Positions 33,700-41,669 of a stretch of 64,000 bases of DNA are shown here, one piece after another. The notes beneath the pieces were generated by a model. That model was not told the DNA's origin. It did not search any database and was given only the letters and a program-made list of their open reading frames with translations. Source of the DNA: Patescibacteria group bacterium. GTDB taxonomy: Bacteria > Patescibacteriota > Saccharimonadia > Saccharimonadales > UBA4665. Positions within the stretch are counted from its first letter, which is position 1. Every line of letters begins with the position of its first letter. The position numbers were made by a program, and so were the translations under genes. Location of the stretch: positions 248,001 to 312,000 of the forward strand of contig JARXKN010000001.1 of the NCBI GenBank assembly GCA_030271625.1, written 5' to 3'.

Positions 33700-35220
33700 C
33701 TACATTTCATGGAGGACAGTAATGGAAGCGCCCAACGAGTTGAGCCGCTCGGCTAAGTCTTCATAACCACGCTGAATGGTATAGATGTTACGCAGCATGC
33801 TGATGCCATTGGCGGCCATCATGCCAATTAATAGCAACGAAGCCGGACGCAGGGCGGGTGGGCAGACCACGTCGGCGGCGCTGAACTTTGTAGCGCCTGT
33901 AACATAGACGCGGTGCGGATCGGCTAGCTCAATTTGGGAGCCAATCTTAGTCATCTCGGTGTAATAAATAGCCCGATTCTCGTACATCCAGTCATGGATG
34001 AGGGTGCGGCCTTTTGCGACGCTGGCAATCGGCACGAAGTAGGGCAGATTATCGGCATTTAGACCGGGAAATGGCAGGGAGTGGATCTTGTCGGTCAGTG
34101 CTTTGAGCTTGCCGTTGTGTTTATGAATAGTGAGGTCGACTAAGTCGGTTTGACCATTAACGGCTTTAAAGCGAGGGGTGGTGTCATAACTGAGGCCCAT
34201 CTTGCGGAGCTTTAATAATTCCATCGACATAAACTCGATTGGTACCCGCTTAATCGTAATTTCCGAGTTAGTCGTTACAGCCGCGGCCGTGAAAAACATT
34301 GCCTCGATTGGGTCTTCGCTCGGCGCGTAGGTAATGTTCTTCTTTATAAACGGTACGCCGCGGACGGCTAGTTTGGTGGTGCCAACACCATCAATTTTGA
34401 CGCCCAGTTTTTGCAAGAAGAAACACATTTCCTGAACCATGTAGTTGGCGCTAGCAAATTCTATAAAGACCTCGCCGTCGGTGCGAGCCGCTGCCATCAG
34501 GACGTTTTCGGTCACGGTGTCGCCGGGTTCATAGAGTGTAATGCGGTCGGCAACTTTAGGGTCAGAAGTAATATCATAAAAGCCAGTCGTGGCAACAATA
34601 CTGACACCCAATTCTTCTAGGGCGTAAAAGTGCGGCGCTACAGTACGGGTGCCGAGTTTACAACCGCCAGCGTAGGGAATTTTAAATGACGCAAAGTCAT
34701 GCATCAAGGGGCCAATCAACATGAGCACTGAGCGGGTTTTGCGAGCCGCTACGGCATCAAGTTTTTCGAGCTGTAATTTTTCGGGCCGGCGGATCTCTAG
34801 GTCGTTACCAGGTAACCACTTTACTGACACACCAATGCTCTCTAAGACTTCGATAATACGGTAGACCTCTTCAATGCGAGGGAAAGCTTTGAAGTGAGTG
34901 ACGCCATAATTTAGTAAGCTGGCGCAGAGCAGGGAAACGGCGGCATTTTTGCTAGTTTTCAGTGTTATGTCGCCGCTTAGCTCATGACCACCTTCGACGC
35001 GCAAATTAACAGCGCCGCTACTAACAGTGATCAGTTGTTTGTTTAAAACATCACTAATGCGACCCAGTGTTTCCAGACTTAAATTTTGGCGGCCGTGTTC
35101 CATGCGGTTAACTGCCGACTGGCTAGTACTGAGACGACGTGCGAACTCAGCTTGTGTCAGCCCGCGTTCCTGGCGGATTTGGGCAATCAGGTGGCCAATT
35201 TTTTCGTTAGTATCGTTCAT
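33700..35220 (-). CDS. murA: HTH (XRE-type) domain fused to UDP-GlcNAc enolpyruvyl transferase (MurA)
   Basis: A 506-residue fusion. Residues 6-66 form a Cro/CI-type helix-turn-helix: I-R-Q-E-R-G-L-T-Q-A-E-F-A, then S-Q-S-A-V-N-R-M-E. From about residue 70 the protein is a full MurA: K-N-A-A near 90, the catalytic Cys in G-G-C-K-L-G-T-R near 185, and the C-terminal R-A-S-L-L-L near 455. MurA makes the first committed step of peptidoglycan synthesis. Plain MurA is about 420 residues, so the HTH is an added domain. It may bind DNA, possibly its own promoter, where TATAAT lies 11 bases before the ATG. Confidence 0.92.
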   Translation of the reverse strand: MNDTNEKIGHLIAQIRQERGLTQAEFARRLSTSQSAVNRMEHGRQNLSLETLGRISDVLNKQLITVSSGAVNLRVEGGHELSGDITLKTSKNAAVSLLCASLLNYGVTHFKAFPRIEEVYRIIEVLESIGVSVKWLPGNDLEIRRPEKLQLEKLDAVAARKTRSVLMLIGPLMHDFASFKIPYAGGCKLGTRTVAPHFYALEELGVSIVATTGFYDITSDPKVADRITLYEPGDTVTENVLMAAARTDGEVFIEFASANYMVQEMCFFLQKLGVKIDGVGTTKLAVRGVPFIKKNITYAPSEDPIEAMFFTAAAVTTNSEITIKRVPIEFMSMELLKLRKMGLSYDTTPRFKAVNGQTDLVDLTIHKHNGKLKALTDKIHSLPFPGLNADNLPYFVPIASVAKGRTLIHDWMYENRAIYYTEMTKIGSQIELADPHRVYVTGATKFSAADVVCPPALRPASLLLIGMMAANGISMLRNIYTIQRGYEDLAERLNSLGASITVLHEM

Positions 35221-35269
35221 AAAGTAGGATAATTATACCATTTATGATGTTAGAGGCCAGTCTAAAATA

Positions 35270-36271
35270 CTAATCTACAACGAAGTAATCAAAGGCAAAT
35301 GAGGCACCTGCCGGCGGAGCAGTCGAGTCACAAATGCTAAAGCCACTAGTAGTCCGAGTGACGTAATAGTCAATCGCCCCGCCATCGGCGCCGACTGGTG
35401 TAATCGTGACATGCGGCACGCTATTAAACTTTTGAGCAAAATTGATGTTGGCAAAACAGCCAGCCGGCGCGCCACTGCCGGTGTTGATTGTAACGGTGCC
35501 GCTAGTATCAGAACCGCTGACGCTGGCCGACCCACCACTGCCGAGAGACGGACCATTAGTGCGGTTGGGGGTAGGTCCACCGGCAGTTATGTGATGCGTC
35601 AACACTAAGTCACCATTAAGCTGCAAAGTCGAGACGGTAATTTGGGGTGCTGACAAGGGTCCGCTAAAAGTACCACCACCATTAACTTGGAGGCTCTTCT
35701 GAATTGTCAGGCCGCCTTGGACGGCGGTATCACCGGCAATTGCCAAGTTTTTGCTAACCTGGACATCGCTTAAATTTGTCTTACCGGTCACGGTCAAACC
35801 AGATAAGGTCACCGGGCCACTGACTTGGATGCCACCAGCTACTTCTAAGGTGTCGCGCACCAGGACTTTGCCGGCAAATACCGCGTTTGATTGGACGCTC
35901 AAAACTTGCTTCGGATCACCAACCGTGGCGTCGGTATTAGCTAGCTGGTCAAGGGCTTTTTTATCCAAAGTTTGCGAGGAAATTGTCGTCGTTTGGGCGG
36001 CTTTCTTGCTGGCAAAGTAGGTTATGACCGTAACGCCGACGGCTATCAAAATAATAAAAACGAACAATAAGAGGTATAAATTAAAGCGAGCTATTCGGTC
36101 GCGAAAGGTCTTCTTGGGCAGCTTATAGGGTTGCGCCGGAGCACCACCACCAAGTTTGGCGCCACCGGTAGCATCAATGACATTTGTTTCAGGGGTTTCT
36201 AGGGTCTCTAGAGAATCAATGTCTTCGTCTGAATCGGCGGGGCTGCTACCCGGAGGTTTGTTTGTGTCCAT
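35270..36271 (-). CDS. Membrane-anchored beta-solenoid fibre with a tail-fibre-like tip
   Basis: A 333-residue protein. It has an acidic cytoplasmic N-terminus (1-60), one transmembrane helix (about 63-86), a coiled region, then about ten short Val/Leu/Gly-rich beta repeats (about 130-235) as in bactofilins or phage fibres. A Gly/Ser linker leads to a C-terminal domain (about 255-333) with the pattern F-x-x-x-F-x-x-V-P-H-V and a final S-F-A-F-D-Y-F-V-V, as in phage tail-fibre tip domains. It is likely to project from the cell as an adhesin. The ATG at 36271 is preferred over an upstream in-frame one because TATAAG lies 10 bases before it. Confidence 0.72.
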   Translation of the reverse strand: MDTNKPPGSSPADSDEDIDSLETLETPETNVIDATGGAKLGGGAPAQPYKLPKKTFRDRIARFNLYLLLFVFIILIAVGVTVITYFASKKAAQTTTISSQTLDKKALDQLANTDATVGDPKQVLSVQSNAVFAGKVLVRDTLEVAGGIQVSGPVTLSGLTVTGKTNLSDVQVSKNLAIAGDTAVQGGLTIQKSLQVNGGGTFSGPLSAPQITVSTLQLNGDLVLTHHITAGGPTPNRTNGPSLGSGGSASVSGSDTSGTVTINTGSGAPAGCFANINFAQKFNSVPHVTITPVGADGGAIDYYVTRTTSGFSICDSTAPPAGASFAFDYFVVD

Positions 36272-36357
36272 AGTGCTTTGTCTTATAGTACTAGAAATTG
36301 GCGATAAGCGTAAACAGATTGCCATTTAGGCCCGCGTGCTTCAAAATGATAGCTGTA

Positions 36358-37095
36358 ATGCGTGCCTGGAAACAAACATGGAACATTAGTTTAGTGAGTC
36401 TTATAGTCGGGCTGTTAGTGCCGGCCACAGTTCTAGCCGCCCAATCGGCTTCACCAACCTACCAAGTTAACGAAGTCTTCTTTGGTAGTGGAGGTGAGCT
36501 TAATGCCTGTTCGACTAGCTACTGTACTAAGCAGTCTGCCGGAGAATCGGTCGTCGGGCGCGCCGCTAGCTCAAATTTTCAGGCCCAAGGCGGTTTTAAT
36601 ACCGAACGTCAGCCGTACATTGAATTTACGGTCGGCACGACTAATCTCGACCTAGGTACGCTGACGCCGACTTCTACCAAAGTGGCAACGGCCAACTTTA
36701 CGGTTAAGGCGTACTTAGCTCATGGGTACGTCGTAGTAAATGCTTCCGATCCACCAACTAACGGTGCCTATCTTATGAAAAACTTGACCATTCCTTCGGC
36801 GCCCCAGGTGGGAGTCGAGCAATTTGGCATCAACTTGGTGGCCAATACCCAACCGCAGCTCTTCGGCGCTAATCCAACCCAAAGTCCCGATAGTACTTTT
36901 GGTTATGGGCAGGTGACCGCTGATTACAGTAGTCCAAACCTCTATAAATACGTTAAGGGTGACGTTATTGCGCAGTCATACCTAAGTAGTAGCTTCACTA
37001 ACTACACAATTTCGTATCTTTTTAACATTAGCAATGTCACGCCAGGCGGCACGTATCTCCTGCAACATGACCTAGTTGCGACGGCGACATTTTAG
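36358..37095 (+). CDS. Secreted surface protein, WxL-like paralogue 1
   Basis: A 245-residue protein with a signal peptide (about 1-27, V-L-A cleavage). The mature part is beta-rich. It shares its C-terminal module with the protein at 38489: F-G-I-N-L-x-A-N, then Y-x-x-P-N-L-Y-K-Y-V-x-G-D, and the ending P-G-G-T-Y-L-L with a last A-T-A-T-F. The ending is reminiscent of WxL-domain C-termini (G-x-Y-x-x-x-x-x-W-T-L). No membrane anchor is seen, so it is probably held non-covalently. Start: a weak AATGAT box lies 7 bases before ATG 36358; ATG 36346 is possible. Confidence 0.7.
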   Translation: MRAWKQTWNISLVSLIVGLLVPATVLAAQSASPTYQVNEVFFGSGGELNACSTSYCTKQSAGESVVGRAASSNFQAQGGFNTERQPYIEFTVGTTNLDLGTLTPTSTKVATANFTVKAYLAHGYVVVNASDPPTNGAYLMKNLTIPSAPQVGVEQFGINLVANTQPQLFGANPTQSPDSTFGYGQVTADYSSPNLYKYVKGDVIAQSYLSSSFTNYTISYLFNISNVTPGGTYLLQHDLVATATF

Positions 37096-37120
37096 CTGTG
37101 GATAACAGGCTTGACAGCTA

Positions 37121-37150
37121 TTGCACAGGTCAGCATAAGCGTGATAAGAT
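37121..37150 (+). promoter_or_regulatory. Possible promoter of the surface gene at 37210
   Basis: TTGCAC (37121-37126) and TAAGAT (37145-37150) spaced by 18 bases, in the 114-base gap after the first paralogue. The leader would be about 50 bases. Confidence 0.35.
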
Positions 37151-37209
37151 GAGCGCACTAACCTTAAATAAACACAAACAAATACGAAATACTCAAGGTA
37201 TAAATAACA

Positions 37210-38475
37210 ATGGTAACTAAGTTTCGCCTGCTACAGCGAATTGCCTATACGATGGCAGCTATTGCTGTATTGGTAGGTGTTGTCTACCCGGCGTTTAAGC
37301 CAAAGCTGGCTTCGGCTGCACAGCTGACGACGCGCAGCATTACGCTTAGTGACTCTGGACAGAGTGGGGGCACCATTACGACTGGCGTAGGTAGCGGTAC
37401 TAACGTGGTCTATAAATTTGCCTTTACAACCACTCAGGCGGCTCAAAGTCTGGTTATCGATTTTTGTAACACCAGTCCATTAATCGGCGACACTTGCACG
37501 GCTCCAGTTGGTATGGATGCCAGCGCGGCCGTACTTGCTGGCATAACGGGTAACATCACAAATGCCGGCTGGACGGTTACCGCTACTGCCTCGCAAATAA
37601 AACTGGCTAAGGGCAGCGGTTCGGCAGCTACTTCTGGCGTACAAAGCTTTACGCTTTCTGGTATCACCAACCCGGCTTCGGTGGTGTATGGCGGCAGTCC
37701 TAAGCCGGTCGGTACTTTTTACGGTCGTATTTACACCTACGCCGATAGCACCTATGGCAGTTCATCGACAGCCTATGTAAGCCCGGCAAGTCCCGGTAAT
37801 TTTATGGACTATGGTGGCATTGCGCTCAGCACTAACCAGATAATTACCATTACCGCCAAAGTTCAGGAGCAACTAACCTTCTGTGTGTCGGGAGCAGCCC
37901 AAGCAACCTGGACGACTACTAATGATTGTAGTGATAGTCAAGCGGCCGTGGCGCCAGCCCTGATACTGGGGCACGGAGCACCGACGGCAATCTTAGATAA
38001 CAGTGCCACCGATACCGGAACGGTCTACTCCCAAATCTCTACCAATGCCGCTTACGGAGCGGCTATTGCCATGAGAAACAGTAATACCACTTGTGGTGGT
38101 TTAAGTGCTGATGGCGGTACTACCTGTGGGATACCTGCTAACAATACTGGTGCTGCAACACCGGCGCCAATTACCACTGGTACGGCCGCTTTCGGGTTGT
38201 ATGTCACCGATGGCGCGCTAGGAACGGGGGGTATCGGTGCTGTCTTGGCCGACCTCAATTACAACGACGGCACCCCGACTCATTACGGCATGGATACCGA
38301 GACGACGACCGACACGGGAAGTGTTACGGGCACCTACGGTGACCGAGTCGCCTACACCACCGCGCCGTGTTACCGAATTAATAACTCGTATACCTTCGCA
38401 GCTACCGCCTCTCTCACCACCCCGGCTGGTATTTACACGGCTAACATGGACCTAATTGCGACCGGCACTTTTTAA
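37210..38475 (+). CDS. Secreted surface protein, WxL-like paralogue 2
   Basis: A 421-residue protein with a signal peptide (about 1-36). The N-terminal module (about 38-200) matches that of the protein at 38489: F-C-N-T-S-P, D-T-C-T-A-P-x-G and a later N-I-T-N-type strand. A middle region with I-T-I-T-A-K-V-Q-E-Q-L-T-F-C introduces the second half. It ends P-A-G-I-Y-T-A-N-M-D-L-I-A-T-G-T-F, the same closing pattern as paralogue 1. Six or more Cys occur in pairs. It is secreted, has no C-terminal anchor and is probably a structural or adhesive wall protein. Confidence 0.7.
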   Translation: MVTKFRLLQRIAYTMAAIAVLVGVVYPAFKPKLASAAQLTTRSITLSDSGQSGGTITTGVGSGTNVVYKFAFTTTQAAQSLVIDFCNTSPLIGDTCTAPVGMDASAAVLAGITGNITNAGWTVTATASQIKLAKGSGSAATSGVQSFTLSGITNPASVVYGGSPKPVGTFYGRIYTYADSTYGSSSTAYVSPASPGNFMDYGGIALSTNQIITITAKVQEQLTFCVSGAAQATWTTTNDCSDSQAAVAPALILGHGAPTAILDNSATDTGTVYSQISTNAAYGAAIAMRNSNTTCGGLSADGGTTCGIPANNTGAATPAPITTGTAAFGLYVTDGALGTGGIGAVLADLNYNDGTPTHYGMDTETTTDTGSVTGTYGDRVAYTTAPCYRINNSYTFAATASLTTPAGIYTANMDLIATGTF

Positions 38476-38488
38476 CGGCTGCAAATGA

Positions 38489-39550
38489 ATGAGTCGACAA
38501 TTTGCCTTCTTGCTCCGCCACCGCTGGCAATCAGTTGCGACCATTGGCGTCGCCCTACTCCTTAGTTGGCAACTAATATCTCCGGCCGCCTACGGGGCCC
38601 AATTAGGCAACCGTGTCCTACAGATAAGTAGTAGTGACAAGAGTGCAAAAACAACCTATCGGCTCAGCTTCGATCTGAGTACCGCTGGCCTGTTAGGCTC
38701 TATGCGCATTCAGTTTTGTAGTAATTCACCAATATTCCCGGATCCGTGTACTGCCCCGAGTGGCTTTTCGGTTACCGGAGCGGCTTTGTCAGATCAGTCT
38801 GGCCAAATCGGCTTTTCAAAAAGTGGTTCGTCGACAGCTAACGCAATCGTTCTAACTCGACCAGCTCTGCCAAATACGGTGGGTCCGGTCAGCTACACCT
38901 TTACTAATGTTACGAATCCAGATGTTATAGGGTCGTACTATGTGCGGGCGCAAACCTATGCCTCTACCGATGCCAGCGGTCCAGCTAGTGATTACGGAGG
39001 CATTGGTTTTGCGATTAATAACAATCTTACTATCAGTGCCGAAGTTCCACCCTATTTAATATTTTGTACTGGCATTACTATCCCGACACTGAACTGTAAT
39101 AGTGCCACTGGCGATTACATAAATTTTGGTGAGCTCAGCTCAGCTCGGCCCAGTGTTGGCACCTCACAGATTTTGTCTTCAACCAATGCGAAAAATGGCT
39201 ACAATGTGACGCTTACCGGTACCACTTTAACGAGTGGTAATAACGCCATTGATCCAATTGTTACTGGTGACGTATCACGTCCAGGTACACCACAGTTTGG
39301 ACTTAACTTACGGGCTAACGCTTCACCCAGCAGTGGCGATGAACCAAATGGGCCAGGCAGTGGCACGGCCCTGATTGGCTATAACACACCTAACTTCTTC
39401 CGTTTTGTGCCAGGTGACAAAATCATTGCTTCACCCAAACCGGATGAGATGCGTCGTTTTACTACCAGTTACTTAGTTAATATTCCAAAAACTCAGTCGC
39501 CTGGCGTCTATGTTAGTACGGTCACCTATATTTGCCTCGGAAACTTCTAG
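38489..39550 (+). CDS. Secreted surface protein, WxL-like paralogue 3
   Basis: A 353-residue protein with an N-terminal signal region (about 1-36). It combines the N-terminal module of paralogue 2 (F-C-S-N-S-P, D-P-C-T-A-P-S-G) with the C-terminal module of paralogue 1 (F-G-L-N-L-R-A-N, T-P-N-F-F-R-F-V-x-G-D), ending P-G-V-Y-V-S-T-V and C-L-G-N-F. It starts 13 bases after the previous stop, so the two are likely one transcript. It seems to be the central member of the family. Confidence 0.72.
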   Translation: MSRQFAFLLRHRWQSVATIGVALLLSWQLISPAAYGAQLGNRVLQISSSDKSAKTTYRLSFDLSTAGLLGSMRIQFCSNSPIFPDPCTAPSGFSVTGAALSDQSGQIGFSKSGSSTANAIVLTRPALPNTVGPVSYTFTNVTNPDVIGSYYVRAQTYASTDASGPASDYGGIGFAINNNLTISAEVPPYLIFCTGITIPTLNCNSATGDYINFGELSSARPSVGTSQILSSTNAKNGYNVTLTGTTLTSGNNAIDPIVTGDVSRPGTPQFGLNLRANASPSSGDEPNGPGSGTALIGYNTPNFFRFVPGDKIIASPKPDEMRRFTTSYLVNIPKTQSPGVYVSTVTYICLGNF

Positions 39551-39622
39551 GGTGCTGCCCCTGTTTTGGAATAAGCCGCAAATTTGTTACTATGTAAGAA
39601 ATAATCATAAGAGGAAACAGAC

Positions 39623-40618
39623 ATGTTTAAAATAAAATCCGGTCGGCTGGCAATCGTGCTAGCAGCAGTTGCCGGATTACTTATTTTGAACGTACCTGGA
39701 GTAGCCTTAGCGGCCGGCGGTAACGGCCTACGCGTAACGCCAGTCCGAACGCCCGATGATCTGACTATTAAGCCCGGTGCCTCAAAAACCATTTACGTAA
39801 CGGTCACTAACATCACGACTACGCCAGCGAACTTACGGGTTATCATTAATGACTTTACAGCCAGCAGTGACGAGAGTGGCCAACCAGCCCTACTGCTAAC
39901 GCCGGGGCAGTTTGCTCCCAAGCACAGCTTAAAACGCTTTGTTAAAGATATTCCGAATTTTACCTTACAGCCCGGACAGCAAAAAACAATCTCAATCCCA
40001 ATTGCCATTCCAGCTGATGCCTCAGGTGGCGGTTACTACGGTACGGTCCGCTTTGCGCCAGCTGGCAGTGGCGGCCAAGACAAGACCGTCACGCTCGCCG
40101 GTAGTGTCGGTTCGCTTATTTTGGTTCGGGTGCCAGGAGACGTTAAAGATCAGCTGAGTATCGCCAGCTTTGACGCCCGACAGAATGGAACCACCAAGAG
40201 CTTATTTTTTAGCAATAAGAAAATAAGTTCGGTTATTCGATTCCAAAATGAGGGTAATATCCAGGAACAACCGTTTGGTAAGATTTTGCTCAAAGACCGC
40301 TCTAATAAGATTCTTGGTGAGTATGAGATTAACGATGTAGAGCCAAGAGGCAACGTCTTGCCAGATACCATCCGTAAATTTGAAACGCCAATTGATAAGA
40401 TTGGCAAATTTGGAATTTATAAGCTGGTTGGTAACTTTGGTTATGGTAGTAACGGCCAGCTATTAAGTGCCAGTACGACTATCTACGTAATTCCGTTCAT
40501 CTTTATTATTGGCTTCGTGGTGTTGGTAGCGTTACTGCTGTTCCTGATATTTGGCTTACCAAAATTAATTCGAGCCTACAACCAACGTATCATCAATCAA
40601 GCCGGGCGACGGCGCTAG
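39623..40618 (+). CDS. DUF916-like (WxL-interacting) membrane-anchored protein
   Basis: A 331-residue protein with a signal peptide (about 1-31), an Ig-like DUF916-type domain (about 35-150) that opens L-R-V-T-P-V-R and continues K-P-G-A-S-K-T-I-Y-V-T-V-T-N, a second beta domain (about 160-280), one transmembrane helix (about 287-312) and a basic tail. This is the layout of WxL-interacting proteins (CscA) of Firmicutes, which bind peptidoglycan and WxL proteins. It follows three secreted paralogues that could be its partners. An AGAGGAAA ribosome site lies upstream. Confidence 0.78.
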   Translation: MFKIKSGRLAIVLAAVAGLLILNVPGVALAAGGNGLRVTPVRTPDDLTIKPGASKTIYVTVTNITTTPANLRVIINDFTASSDESGQPALLLTPGQFAPKHSLKRFVKDIPNFTLQPGQQKTISIPIAIPADASGGGYYGTVRFAPAGSGGQDKTVTLAGSVGSLILVRVPGDVKDQLSIASFDARQNGTTKSLFFSNKKISSVIRFQNEGNIQEQPFGKILLKDRSNKILGEYEINDVEPRGNVLPDTIRKFETPIDKIGKFGIYKLVGNFGYGSNGQLLSASTTIYVIPFIFIIGFVVLVALLLFLIFGLPKLIRAYNQRIINQAGRRR

Positions 40619-40663
40619 CGAGCCCTAGTCGTTAAGCGGCGCGATGAACAGGCGACACAGCTT

Positions 40664-41635
40664 ATGAAACAAAAAAAGATTCTTAGCACCACACTAGCAG
40701 TGCTGCTCTGTCTGGGTATTAGTATGGTTGCCAGTAGTAGGGCCCAGGCTGCTATTACGCCGCCGGGTCCAGCTTCTGGCTCGGTTGGTCTTGAAGGGAC
40801 AATTTCCTCACCGCCGCCCAAGCAGGGGGCAACCATCAGTTCCCCGGGAAATGGCTCGAATTTTACGGCCGTTCCGATTACCGTCAACGGCATCTGTCCG
40901 ACCGGTCTGCTCGTTAAGCTGTTTTCGAATAATGTCTTTGTCGGCTCGGTCCAATGTACCAACGGCAGTTACTCAATTCAGGTCGACCTGTTCAGTGGCC
41001 AAAACCAGTTGGTAGCTCGGGTGTACGATGCACTCGATCAAGCCGGCCCTGATTCCAATACCGTAACGGTGACCTACACCGATGCTAAGTTCTTGCAGTT
41101 CGGGACCTCGGTATCGTTGTCTAGTGTCTATGCTCGGCGGGGCGCAAATCCGGGCGAAGTTTTGGAATGGCCAATTGTACTTAGTGGCGGCACCGGGCCC
41201 TACGCCATCAGCGTTGACTGGGGCGATGGCTCGCCCACCGACCTAACCAGTCAGACCTTTGCCGGTAACTTTACCATTAAGCATACCTACAAAGCCGCAG
41301 GTGTCTATAAGATTATTATTAAAGCCACCGACAAAAATGGCAGCGAGGCCTTCTTACAGTTAGTGGGCGTGGCTAATGGCAAAGTTGGCCAAACAGGGGT
41401 TGGCACTAATTCCAAGTCATCAACGACCCGCATAATTATCATCTGGTGGCCTATGTTGCTGTTGCTGCCGTTAATTCCAGCCGCCTTTTGGGCGGGCCAA
41501 CGCAATGAACTGTATGTACTTCGCAAAAAGTTAGAGCGTACCCGCGATGGTTCGATAGTGCCCTCGGCTATATCGAAAACTACTGACACCACGGTAATAG
41601 ATACTACAACTACCACGACACCTACGGCCGCCTAG
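40664..41635 (+). CDS. Membrane-anchored Ig-like/PKD protein A
   Basis: A 323-residue protein: signal peptide (about 1-28), a Pro/Gly linker, an Ig-like domain (about 55-140) with I-T-V-N-G-I-C-P and N-Q-L-V-A-R-V-Y-D, a PKD domain (about 150-235) with the classic S-V-D-W-G-D-G-S and H-T-Y-K-A-A-G-V-Y, one transmembrane helix (about 258-280) and a Thr-rich tail. It is a paralogue of the protein at 46532. PKD domains mediate protein or sugar contacts outside the cell. It closes the surface cluster. Confidence 0.85.
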   Translation: MKQKKILSTTLAVLLCLGISMVASSRAQAAITPPGPASGSVGLEGTISSPPPKQGATISSPGNGSNFTAVPITVNGICPTGLLVKLFSNNVFVGSVQCTNGSYSIQVDLFSGQNQLVARVYDALDQAGPDSNTVTVTYTDAKFLQFGTSVSLSSVYARRGANPGEVLEWPIVLSGGTGPYAISVDWGDGSPTDLTSQTFAGNFTIKHTYKAAGVYKIIIKATDKNGSEAFLQLVGVANGKVGQTGVGTNSKSSTTRIIIIWWPMLLLLPLIPAAFWAGQRNELYVLRKKLERTRDGSIVPSAISKTTDTTVIDTTTTTTPTAA

Positions 41636-41655
41636 GCCAAAGTGCTAAATTTTGC

Positions 41656-41661
41656 TAAAAT
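41656..41661 (+). promoter_or_regulatory. -10 box for mnmA (leaderless type)
   Basis: TAAAAT ending 8 bases before ATG 41670, with no Shine-Dalgarno sequence. Confidence 0.45.
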
Positions 41662-41669
41662 GAGTAAAT

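Noticed and set aside
35578-41635. Surface cluster as an integrated prophage tail module
   Set aside because: There are no capsid, terminase, portal or integrase genes; signal peptides and membrane anchors point to cell-surface proteins.
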